The notes below the pieces were generated by a model that had not been told where the DNA came from, did not search any database, and saw only the letters and a program-made list of their open reading frames with translations. A program made the position numbers and the translations under genes. DNA of 64,000 nucleotides from Ereboglobus luteus (GTDB lineage Bacteria; Verrucomicrobiota; Verrucomicrobiia; Opitutales; Opitutaceae). The stretch covers positions 3,328,501 to 3,392,500 of the forward strand of contig NZ_CP023004.1 of the NCBI RefSeq assembly GCF_003096195.1. The letters are read 5' to 3'. This document shows positions 8,693 through 16,158 of the stretch, piece after piece; position 1 is the stretch's first letter; each line of letters opens with the position of its first letter.

Positions 8693-9688
8693 ATGGGCAC
8701 GCACGCATTCAATCATGAGGCAATGAACACGTTGTTCGACTTCCGCATACGTCATGCGGACGCGGACTACGCGCGCCAGGCCGCGCAGGCCGCCTTTGCC
8801 GAAGTTGACCGGCTTGAAAAACTCCTGAGCCGTTTCGAGGAGGGCAGCGATGTGTGGCGGATCAATCACGCCGAGGATGGCGAGACGATCATGATCAGCG
8901 AGGAGTGCCACGCGTGCCTGCAACAAGCGGTGCAGATATCGCTGGCGACGGAGGGCGCGTTTAACGTGTCCGTCGGCGACGCGGCGGACATCGCGAAACA
9001 GCACGAATCGAAAAAGGCGCCCATGGCGCAACTGCGCGCCGCGCTCAAGCGGAGCGCGAACGCGCTTGTTTCAATGGCCGAGGATTCGCTGGCGCTGCGC
9101 GTGGAGCACAAGGGAATTTCAATCGACCTCGGCGCCATCGGGAAAGGCTTTGCGGTCGACCGTGCGCGGGACTTGTTGCGCGAGTGGGGAATCAAGCACG
9201 CGCTGCTGAGCGCGGGCAACAGCTCCGTGCTTGCGACGGGCACTTGCTCGTCCAGAAAACACGCGGTCACTGCGGGCGCGAAGCACGCGTCCCCCTACGA
9301 AAACATCATCACGGCCAAGCCGAAACCCGGCGGCTGGGTGGTCAACATCGCGGGCGACAAACAATCGACCCCCGTGACGCTGCACGAATGCTCGCTGAGC
9401 AGCTCGGGCACGTCGGAGCTGGGGCGCCACATCATTGATCCGCGGCGGGGCGGGCAAAGCTACACACATTTGCGCACGTGGGTGCTCGCGCCGAACGCCG
9501 CGGCCGCGGACGCGCTCTCGACTGCGTGCATGACGATGATGCCGGAGGAAATCGCGCGCGCGCTGCGCGAGCTCGGCAAGGGGCATGCCGCGATCACCGA
9601 GGACACAAACGGACGGCTCCACATCTGCCGCCGCTCGGGTGTGTGGACGCAAATCAAACGAACCCACGCGCTCAGCTGGCCCGCATGA
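8693..9688 (+). CDS. apbE: FAD:protein FMN transferase (ApbE)
   Basis: A 331-residue enzyme of the ApbE family, which moves FMN from FAD onto Thr or Ser of target flavoproteins in the periplasm or on membrane complexes. The start EAMNTLFDFRI, the central SIDLGAIGKGFAVDRA motif (flavin and Mg binding) and DALSTACMTM (metal-binding DxxxT/S) are all present. There is no obvious signal peptide; a TTG at 8672 would only add seven residues, so export is uncertain. The stop overlaps the next start as ATGA. No Rnf, Nqr or urocanate-reductase-like target lies in the window. The gene is divergent from the DoxX group across an AT-rich 167-bp region. Confidence 0.85.
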   Translation: MGTHAFNHEAMNTLFDFRIRHADADYARQAAQAAFAEVDRLEKLLSRFEEGSDVWRINHAEDGETIMISEECHACLQQAVQISLATEGAFNVSVGDAADIAKQHESKKAPMAQLRAALKRSANALVSMAEDSLALRVEHKGISIDLGAIGKGFAVDRARDLLREWGIKHALLSAGNSSVLATGTCSSRKHAVTAGAKHASPYENIITAKPKPGGWVVNIAGDKQSTPVTLHECSLSSSGTSELGRHIIDPRRGGQSYTHLRTWVLAPNAAAADALSTACMTMMPEEIARALRELGKGHAAITEDTNGRLHICRRSGVWTQIKRTHALSWPA

Positions 9689-11157
9689 AAAACAACCCGC
9701 GCGCTTGGCTTGTTGTGCTGCCGCCGGTGCTGTTGCTGGCGCTCGCGGCGGTGTTGCGTTTCGCGGACCTGGGCTCGCGGCCGATGCACGCAGACGAGGC
9801 GGTGCAGGCGTATATTTTCGCCGATTTGCTTGAGGAGGGAAAATACCGCTACGACCCGTCGCACTACCACGGGCCGCTGCCGCACTTTATAAACCTGCCG
9901 CTGATGCGCGCGCTTGGTATCCGTAAATTGGATACACTTCAGGCGTGGCAGTTTCGCCTGCAGCCCGCGCTCGCGGGGCTGTTGCTCGCGGCGCTTGCGG
10001 GCGCGTGCGCCGGCGGGGATTCGCGCGCCCGCTGGCGGGCGATGCTGCTCGCGGGCATCGCGCCGATGCTGTTGTATTTCAGCCGCATGGCGATTCACGA
10101 GACGCTGCTGGCCCTGTGCGCGCTCGCTGTGCCGTTTGCCGTGGCGCGTTGGCTGGAGACGCGCCGCGCGCGCTGGCTGATTGTGACCGCGCTGGCGTTC
10201 GGCTGCATGCACGCGACGAAGGAAACCTGGTGCATTATCGCGTTCAGCTGGGCGGCGGCCGCCTTTGCGTTGTGGCCGAAAAAAACATGGCATGCCGTGC
10301 GGGGCGCGGGGGCGGCCAGGATTGCCCTGGTCGCGACGGCGGCGATGGGGATTTCGTTTTTGCTGTATTCCAACTTCGGAAAACATCCCGGCGGCTTTGC
10401 CGACGCGTGGCGCACGCTGTTTTCCTATCGCACGGGCGGCGGGCATGAAAAGGGCTGGTGGTATTACGCGGTGGAATGCCTCGGGTTTTACCGGCCCGGA
10501 GGCTGGCCGGTCGGGGAGGGCGTTGTCGGCCTGTTCGCGATCGCCGGCGGCGTCATGGCGTGGCGGCGGAGGAAAAACCGCTATGTGGGGCACCATGTGC
10601 CGGCGCTGCCGCTGTTCCTGGCGGTGTCGGGCGCGGCGCAGGTTGTTGTGTATTCAATAATCAAATACAAGACACCGTGGCTCATGCTGGCGCCGCTGGC
10701 GTCGTTTGTGCCGCTGGCGGCGCACGGCTGGATTTGGGCGCTGGGGCGGCGCCCGCGCTGGTGGCGCGCCGCGGCGTGCGCGCTTGTCGTGGCCGCGGGG
10801 CTGCTGGCGCCCGCGCTTGTGTCGAGTTTCAAGGCGCCCACGAGCGCGGCGTTCCCTTTCGTTTACGTGCCCACGCTGCCGGATGCGGACGCGGAGCTCG
10901 ACCGCGTCGCCAGGGCGCTGCCCGCGGATGCGATGACGGCGGTGATTGGCAACGACTACTGGCCGCTGCCCTGGTATTTTCGCGCGGCCCGGGAGCGGAC
11001 GGGATTTTTCTCGGAGGCCGGCGCGCCCTCGTCGGAGGAGTTGAAGGAATTCGCGCTGGTGATTCACACGGGCTACCAGCTCGATCCCTCCGCCACGGGC
11101 GCGGGCTGGCGCGTGTTTGAACTGCGCCCTGGATATTTTGTGAGCATTTCGCGTTGA
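9685..11157 (+). CDS. TIGR03663-type (Agl23-like) membrane glycosyltransferase-fold protein
   Basis: A 490-residue polytopic membrane protein. It starts with a hydrophobic segment, then RPMHADEAVQAYIFADLLE in the first periplasmic loop, the acidic motif shared by GT39/PMT-like enzymes, then DPSHYHGPLPHF. About ten hydrophobic segments follow, and the C-terminal third is soluble (VIGNDYWPLPWYFRA, VIHTGYQLDP). This matches the TIGR03663 family, flippase-associated Agl23-like proteins of archaea and some bacteria, whose exact reaction is not settled. It is translationally coupled to apbE through ATGA, an odd pairing that may mean membrane flavinylation and glycan export share expression only. 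Confidence 0.75.
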   Translation: MKNNPRAWLVVLPPVLLLALAAVLRFADLGSRPMHADEAVQAYIFADLLEEGKYRYDPSHYHGPLPHFINLPLMRALGIRKLDTLQAWQFRLQPALAGLLLAALAGACAGGDSRARWRAMLLAGIAPMLLYFSRMAIHETLLALCALAVPFAVARWLETRRARWLIVTALAFGCMHATKETWCIIAFSWAAAAFALWPKKTWHAVRGAGAARIALVATAAMGISFLLYSNFGKHPGGFADAWRTLFSYRTGGGHEKGWWYYAVECLGFYRPGGWPVGEGVVGLFAIAGGVMAWRRRKNRYVGHHVPALPLFLAVSGAAQVVVYSIIKYKTPWLMLAPLASFVPLAAHGWIWALGRRPRWWRAAACALVVAAGLLAPALVSSFKAPTSAAFPFVYVPTLPDADAELDRVARALPADAMTAVIGNDYWPLPWYFRAARERTGFFSEAGAPSSEELKEFALVIHTGYQLDPSATGAGWRVFELRPGYFVSISR

Positions 11158-11233
11158 TGCCCGGACGTCCCAGCGGTTGAGAAAAAAGATTGTTGCCCGG
11201 GGGACTTTCGCCTCAGTCTTTCTGTTTTTACTT

Positions 11234-12547
11234 ATGGAACAGATCAACATCGGCATGATTGGCGGCGGCACTGTGGGGAGCGGAGTTTTCCGCGCCCTTG
11301 AAAAAAACAGCGCCCTCATGACGGCGCGCCTCGGCGTCAAACTCAAGGTCGCGAAAGTCGCGGTCAAGGCGTTCGACGAACCGCGCCCGTATAAAATCCC
11401 CGTCGCAACCATGACGACCGATTGGACGACTGTCGTGAACGATCCCAAGATTCAGGTCGTCATCGAGCTGATGGGCGGCACCGGCCTGGCAAAAACCGTC
11501 GTGCTCGCCGCGCTCAAGCTCGGCAAGCCGGTCATTACCGCCAACAAGGCGCTCATTTCCAAGTGCGGCCCGGAGCTCTTCGCGGCAGCCGCCAAAAACA
11601 ACACCAACCTTTATTACGAGGCCAGCGTCGCGGGCGGCATTCCGATCATCAAGACGATCCGCGAGGCGCTCGTCGGGAACCGGTTCACGCAGATCTACGG
11701 CATCGTGAACGGCACCTGCAATTACATCCTCACGCGCATGAAAAACGAGCGCGCCGAGTTTGCCGAAATCCTCGGCGACGCGCAAAAGCTCGGTTATGCC
11801 GAGGCCGAGCCCTCGCTCGATGTTGACGGTTACGACGCGATGCACAAGACGCACATCCTCGCCTCGCTCGCGCACGGTTTTTGGGTTGATGAGAAAAAGA
11901 TTCTCGTCGAGGGCATCCGCTCGATTTCGCAGACCGACATCCAGTTTGCCGAAAAACTCGGCTACACGATCAAGCAGCTCGGCATCGTGAAGGCGGCCGG
12001 CGCCGGCAAGTCTGAGAAGGTGCAAATCTCGGTTTATCCCGCGCTCATTCCCCAGCAGCACGTGCTCGCCAATGTGAACGACGTGTTCAACGCCGTGTTT
12101 GTGCGCGGCGACATCGTGGGCGACACGCTTTATTACGGACGCGGCGCGGGCAAGGACGCCACGGCCAGCGCCGTGCTCGGCGACATCGCCGACGCCGCCA
12201 CGGACCTCGTCAACGGGACGCCGCGCCGCGTGCCCGCGTTTGTCGATTACGGCAGGCGCGCCAGCGTGATGCCGGCGAGCGAAAGCGTTTCGCAATTCTA
12301 CATCCGCCTCGGCGTGCAGGACAAACCCGGCGTGCTTGCGCGCGTGGCCGCGATTTTTCGCGACAACAAGATCAGCATCGCATCGGTCGTGCAGCCCGAA
12401 AACCCGGCGGCGCAGCCAAACGTGCCGCTCATCATCATGACGCACGCATGCAAGGAAGCCTCGTTGCAAAAAGCGCTCAAACGGATCGCGCGTCTTTCGG
12501 AAGTGAAGGCGAAACCCGTGCTGTTGCGCGTGGAGCATTTCGAATAA
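11234..12547 (+). CDS. hom: Homoserine dehydrogenase
   Basis: A 437-residue enzyme that reduces aspartate semialdehyde to homoserine in threonine and methionine synthesis. The N-terminal NAD(P) fold begins NIGMIGGGTVGSGV; ANKALIS, GIVNGTCNYILT and LDVDGYDAMHKTHILA are catalytic-domain signatures, including the Lys of the active site. A C-terminal ACT domain (about residues 355-430, with RLGVQDKPGVLARVAAIF) suggests feedback control by threonine. The chosen ATG follows a pyrimidine-rich leader with no SD; an upstream in-frame start at 11177 would add 19 residues that do not belong to the family. It stands alone, not next to aspartokinase or thrB/thrC. Confidence 0.93.
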   Translation: MEQINIGMIGGGTVGSGVFRALEKNSALMTARLGVKLKVAKVAVKAFDEPRPYKIPVATMTTDWTTVVNDPKIQVVIELMGGTGLAKTVVLAALKLGKPVITANKALISKCGPELFAAAAKNNTNLYYEASVAGGIPIIKTIREALVGNRFTQIYGIVNGTCNYILTRMKNERAEFAEILGDAQKLGYAEAEPSLDVDGYDAMHKTHILASLAHGFWVDEKKILVEGIRSISQTDIQFAEKLGYTIKQLGIVKAAGAGKSEKVQISVYPALIPQQHVLANVNDVFNAVFVRGDIVGDTLYYGRGAGKDATASAVLGDIADAATDLVNGTPRRVPAFVDYGRRASVMPASESVSQFYIRLGVQDKPGVLARVAAIFRDNKISIASVVQPENPAAQPNVPLIIMTHACKEASLQKALKRIARLSEVKAKPVLLRVEHFE

Positions 12548-12556
12548 GAAACGCGC

Positions 12557-12650
12557 GCGCGCCGTTTTTTGGGGGACGCCAAGCGCGGCTGTTTCAGCGC
12601 TTCGAGCGCTGGCGACAGTCTGGCAGCCGTCCCACCAAAAACGGCCGCGC
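12557..12650. repeat. Palindromic intergenic repeat between convergent genes
   Basis: Outer arms GCGCGCCGTTTTTTGGGGG (12557-12575) and CCCACCAAAAACGGCCGCGC (12631-12650) are imperfect reverse complements, and an inner hairpin AGCGC-TTCGA-GCGCT sits at 12596-12610. It fills the gap between hom and the convergent gene. It could end transcription from both sides (TATTTTTATA follows on the plus strand) or be a copy of a dispersed repeat family. Confidence 0.5.
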
Positions 12651-12667
12651 TATTTTTATAAAAACGC

Positions 12668-13807
12668 TCAGCTGGGATTGGCGCCCTGCTTTTTCGCGAG
12701 GCGCTCCTTTACGCTGGCGATATTTTCCCGGAGGTCTTTGCCGCCGGTGATCTCGGTGTAGATTTTGTAGATGGCGCCCATGTTGAACGCGGGGCTGTTT
12801 TGCGCGCGCATGCGCTCAAACAGCGGGGGAATCCAGTCCTCGCCGTTTTCCTTGATCGCGTCGAGGATGACGAGCATCGCCAGGTAGGAGTAGGAATCAA
12901 CCGCGGCCTTCGGCGTCGCCGCGGTGCGCGTGCCGATCCATGTGTCGAGGTTGATGCCCGCGGCGTGCGTTTCGAAGTCGGACGGTCGCGCCGTGTGCGC
13001 TTGGAGAAGTTGCTCGTAACTGAGATTGGCATTGTGCGAGCGCAGGATCGAGAGCGGGATGATGTTGACCATGCCATCGACGATCCAGAGCGGGAAGCTG
13101 GCCTTGTCGATGGTGGAGATGATGGAGGGACGCGCGATTTCGTAGAGCTTGCCGCAGTAGGCGTTGTAGATCGCCTCGTCGAGTCGCCAGCGCATGTCGC
13201 GGATGGTGGCGTTGAAGAGGCGCATTTTTTCATCGGTCATGCCGGGGTCCTTTTTCATGAGGACGATGGGGACGACGCGAGCGCGGGCGCGTCCGGCGCG
13301 CGGTGCGGTGATGTGGTTGGCGATGCTGAGCGCCTCGTTTTCCGGGTTGTAGCCGAGACCGTCGGGCAGGGCGCCGGATGCCTGCGCGGCCTTGATGTCG
13401 GAAAAGTGGTAGATGCGGACCTCGCCGATTTCCTCGACAACGGCGGGGCGGCAGATGTCGCGGAATTGGTCGAAGGAGGCGCTCATGGCCTCGGTGGGTT
13501 TTTCGAGCGCGAGTTTTTTTGCGATCAGCGCGAGGTCATTCTTTTTCCATCGGGCGAGCTGGGCGTCAAAACTGGTGTCGTCAAGAATGCGCAGGGGGAG
13601 TTGGTAGCTCAGCAGGATTTCGTCCGCGAAGGTTTGCTCGTCGGCGGGGTAGGTGATGGTGACGTTGTTGGTGATTTTTGTTTTGTAGGCTTCGAGCGGG
13701 TTTGCCGGCGGGGCGGATTCACCGGCGCAACGCATATCGGCCGGCAACAATGCCAGCAGGAACGACAGGAGCGGTAAAAGTGAAGTTGGGCGTTTAAATA
13801 TGGTCAT
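12668..13807 (-). CDS. Exported protein of unknown function
   Basis: A 379-residue protein not recognised with certainty. The N-terminus has a signal peptide (basic TIFKRP, then LLPLLSFLLALLPA, cleavage probably after CAG or nearby). The mature part is mixed alpha/beta. A segment around residue 240, SFPLWIVDGMVNIIP, resembles the P-x-W-x-x-E-G-x-A block found after the zinc-binding HExxH of peptidase-MA-like proteins, but no HExxH precedes it, and the Glu is replaced by Asp. It could be an inactive relative, but this is a weak resemblance. The C-terminus is helical and charged. It converges with hom and is divergent from tetR. ATG at 13807 was chosen because the longer frame upstream adds no signal peptide. 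Confidence 0.55.
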   Translation of the reverse strand: MTIFKRPTSLLPLLSFLLALLPADMRCAGESAPPANPLEAYKTKITNNVTITYPADEQTFADEILLSYQLPLRILDDTSFDAQLARWKKNDLALIAKKLALEKPTEAMSASFDQFRDICRPAVVEEIGEVRIYHFSDIKAAQASGALPDGLGYNPENEALSIANHITAPRAGRARARVVPIVLMKKDPGMTDEKMRLFNATIRDMRWRLDEAIYNAYCGKLYEIARPSIISTIDKASFPLWIVDGMVNIIPLSILRSHNANLSYEQLLQAHTARPSDFETHAAGINLDTWIGTRTAATPKAAVDSYSYLAMLVILDAIKENGEDWIPPLFERMRAQNSPAFNMGAIYKIYTEITGGKDLRENIASVKERLAKKQGANPS

Positions 13808-14014
13808 GCGATATGCGCGAAATATGACAATCAAACGGAAGCGGGGGATGTGTGCAAGCGGGCAGGGGCGGATTTGCACACAAAAGAGATGCTGTCTCGC
13901 GGCCCTATTCACGGCCCTGTTTTTGTGGCGCGCGTATGGGGTGTGAGAGGAAAACGGTTTGATGTTTCTCGATTGTATTTCGGAAAACGTCGGGCTGGAC
14001 ATGAATTACAAACA

Positions 14015-14056
14015 TCGTTCGTGACGAACATTGTTCTTGACGAACAGTGTTCGTTG
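14015..14056. promoter_or_regulatory. Cluster of GTTC/GAAC inverted repeats, probable TetR operators
   Basis: Three overlapping palindromes lie 20-60 bp before the tetR start: GTTCG-TGA-CGAAC (14017-14029), GTTC-TTGAC-GAAC (14033-14045) and ACGAAC-AGT-GTTCGT (14040-14054). The first two start 16 bp apart, close to one and a half helix turns. The second extends to AACATTGTTC / GAACAGTGTT with one mismatch. The position fits an autorepression site controlling tetR and the efflux genes behind it. Confidence 0.65.
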
Positions 14057-14075
14057 ATGTTTTTCGTTTCTCATC

Positions 14076-14777
14076 ATGACTACCGAATCACCGCATTTGC
14101 CCTCACGCCGTCAGCGCATTTCCCGTCGCGAGCGTCCTGCGAAAGCGCCGCTCAGTGTCGATTCGATCGTTTCCGCGGCGCTCGATATCATGATGCGCGA
14201 GGGGCTTGACGGGCTGAGCTTGCGCAAGGTCGCGGCGGCGCTCGATACCGGCCCGGCCTCGCTTTACGTTTACGTGGACAACCTCGACGCGCTGCTTTCG
14301 CTCATGCTCGAGCGCGCGCTTGGCAAGGTCGTCATCCCGCCCGCGTCCAAGGGCGATTGGCGCGAGCGTCTGGGCGCGGTTTTGTTTTCGTATCTCAAAA
14401 TCCTCATGTCCATGCCCGGCCTCGGGCAGCTTGCGCTCACCAGTGTTTCCATGGGACCCAATTCCTTGCGCATACTCGAAACCATTCTTGCGCTTCTGCG
14501 CGAGGGCGGCGTGGACGATGATCGCGCGGCCTGGGCCGTGGATTCGCTTCTGCTCCAATTCACCGCGATCGCCGCCGAGCAGGATGTCCGCCGCCGTCAT
14601 GCGCGGTCGTATGGCTCGGTGCAGCAAATAATGGATGAAATTTCCGAGGAAAATTACCCGCGCGTTTACGCATTGCGGGAAAAACTTCTCGAAGGCACCC
14701 CGCGCGAACGCGTGCGCTGGACAATCGACACCATGATCAACGGCGTCCTCAGCACTCCGCGCGCAAAGACCGAATAA
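14076..14777 (+). CDS. TetR/AcrR family transcriptional regulator
   Basis: A 233-residue repressor-type regulator. After a basic N-terminal arm (SRRQRISRRERP), the helix-turn-helix covers about residues 29-75, with SIVSAALDIMMREGLDGLSL then RKVAAALDTGPASLYVYVDN, the pattern of TetR DNA-binding domains. The rest is the ligand-binding, dimerising helical domain. The gene heads an operon with an RND adaptor (15 bp after its stop) and permease, and its own promoter region carries three GTTC/GAAC palindromes. The natural reading is a local repressor released by a pump substrate. The inducer is unknown. The start has no SD; leader is TTTTCGTTTCTCATC. Confidence 0.88.
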   Translation: MTTESPHLPSRRQRISRRERPAKAPLSVDSIVSAALDIMMREGLDGLSLRKVAAALDTGPASLYVYVDNLDALLSLMLERALGKVVIPPASKGDWRERLGAVLFSYLKILMSMPGLGQLALTSVSMGPNSLRILETILALLREGGVDDDRAAWAVDSLLLQFTAIAAEQDVRRRHARSYGSVQQIMDEISEENYPRVYALREKLLEGTPRERVRWTIDTMINGVLSTPRAKTE

Positions 14778-14792
14778 CCAGGAAAGTTCGCC

Positions 14793-16004
14793 ATGAGCTT
14801 TACGAAACACAGTGCCGCCGCTTTGGAGTGCGGTGGCAAAGGCCGCAGGCCGGCGACACCGTTTTCGAGCGTTTTGAGAAATCACAAGAATCTCAAAGCG
14901 GCGTCGCCGCTTCGCTCTGCCGCCGCACTCCAAATAGTCGCCCTTATTTTTGGCGGCATCACCTCCGTCCACGCCGCCGCTGAATCGCAAACGCAATCCG
15001 CTTCGTCTGCCAAAAGTGTTCTCGCCGTTTCAGTCGTCACGCCCGAGCAATGCGAGTGGGATGTTTCCGTTCCCGCCAGCGGTTGGTTCGCGCCGTGGCA
15101 GGAAGCCGTTGTCGCCTCCGAAATTGACGGGCTGCGCATCACAAAAATCCTCGCGGATGTCGGCGATGTCGTGAAACAAGGCCAGCCGCTGGCGATGCTT
15201 TCGCAGGATGCGGTTCGCGCCGATTTGCGCCGCCTCGAAGCCGCGGTCGATTCCGCCGAGGCCCTGCACGCCGTCGCGCGAGCCGACGCCAACCGCGCGC
15301 TTCGGCTCAGGCCCTCCGGCGCGCAAACCGAGCAGGAATACGACGAGCGCATCAACGCGGAGAAGACCGCCGCCGCCGCGCTCGCGATGGCGCGCGCCGA
15401 TCTCGATAACCAGCGCATCCGCTTGCAACAGACCACCATTGTCGCGCCGGATGACGGCGTCGTTTCCGCGCGCACCGCGACGCTCGGTTCGGTTGCCGGC
15501 ATCGGCTCGGAGCTGTTTCGAATCATCCGCAGGCAACGCATCGAATGGCAGGCGGAGGTCGGCGCGCAACACGCCCGCGACATCCGGCCCGGGCAAGCCG
15601 CCGTCATCAAACTTTCAGATGGCGCGCGCATCACCGGCACCGTCCGCGCCCTTGCGCCCGCCGCCGCGAGGGACACCGCGCGCACGCTCGTTTATGTTGA
15701 TGTGCCCGCGTCGGCAAACGCGAGGGCTGGCGTTTACGCCAGCGGCAATATCATTCGCGAAACAACGCCCGCGCTCACCGTTCCCGAGACCGCGCTCGTG
15801 CTGCGCGACGGGTTGCATTACCTCTACACGCTTCCGCCCGAAAACGATCGCACCGTCACGCGCATCCGCGTCGAGACGGGACGACGCCGCGACGGACGCG
15901 TGGAAATCATCAGGGGCCTCGCGCCCGGCGCGCGCGTTGTGCGGTCCGGAGGCGCGTTTTTGTCCGACGGCGCGACTGTGACGCTCGTCGCCAATGCAAA
16001 CTAA
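14793..16004 (+). CDS. RND efflux periplasmic adaptor (membrane fusion protein)
   Basis: A 403-residue adaptor that links an inner-membrane RND pump to an outer-membrane channel. The lipoyl-like half motifs (ASEIDGLRITKILADVGD, then VVKQGQPLAML), a helical hairpin (about residues 140-210) and the second half (TTIVAPDDGVVSARTATLGS) are clear, followed by beta-barrel and membrane-proximal domains. The signal peptide is odd: its hydrophobic core (LQIVALIFGGITSVHA, about residues 47-62) is preceded by residues 10-48 that are encoded by a palindromic repeat element (14822-14934). An SD-like AGGAAAG precedes the ATG at 14793; no in-frame start lies between the repeat and the hydrophobic core, so the repeat appears to be translated. 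No TolC gene follows. Confidence 0.88.
   Translation: MSFTKHSAAALECGGKGRRPATPFSSVLRNHKNLKAASPLRSAAALQIVALIFGGITSVHAAAESQTQSASSAKSVLAVSVVTPEQCEWDVSVPASGWFAPWQEAVVASEIDGLRITKILADVGDVVKQGQPLAMLSQDAVRADLRRLEAAVDSAEALHAVARADANRALRLRPSGAQTEQEYDERINAEKTAAAALAMARADLDNQRIRLQQTTIVAPDDGVVSARTATLGSVAGIGSELFRIIRRQRIEWQAEVGAQHARDIRPGQAAVIKLSDGARITGTVRALAPAAARDTARTLVYVDVPASANARAGVYASGNIIRETTPALTVPETALVLRDGLHYLYTLPPENDRTVTRIRVETGRRRDGRVEIIRGLAPGARVVRSGGAFLSDGATVTLVANAN
14822..14934. repeat. Palindromic repeat element inside the adaptor coding sequence
   Basis: Termini TTTGGAGTGCGG and CCGCACTCCAAA are perfect inverted repeats, and most of the about 40-bp arms can pair. A second copy lies at 37317-37431 with the same ends and the same inner blocks (GGCGACACCG, CGCCGCTTCGCT). 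This copy is read in frame as residues 10-48 of the RND adaptor. It resembles a REP- or MITE-type element without its own coding capacity. Confidence 0.8.
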
Positions 16005-16028
16005 AACCGAAAATCGAAATCGGATCGT

Positions 16029-16115
16029 GTGGCATGGGCGACTCGCCCATGTGGTTTTTCACTGATGCACGCGCCATTTCAAACGCCAGAAACACGGGCG
16101 AGTCGCCCGTGCCAC
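16029..16115. repeat. Inverted repeat pair between adaptor and permease genes
   Basis: The arms, 16029-16052 (GTGGCATGGGCGACTCGCCC plus ATGT) and 16092-16115 (ACACGGGCGAGTCGCCCGTG plus CCAC), are reverse complements at 22 of 24 positions, 39 bp apart. Each arm also contains the self-pairing GGGCGA-c-TCGCCC. The element lies inside the efflux operon and could fold into a large mRNA hairpin that tunes the ratio of adaptor to permease, or simply be a dispersed repeat. Confidence 0.7.
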
Positions 16116-16158
16116 TCAATCCGCCAATCGCAGCACTCCCATTTCGCATTTTTTCAAC

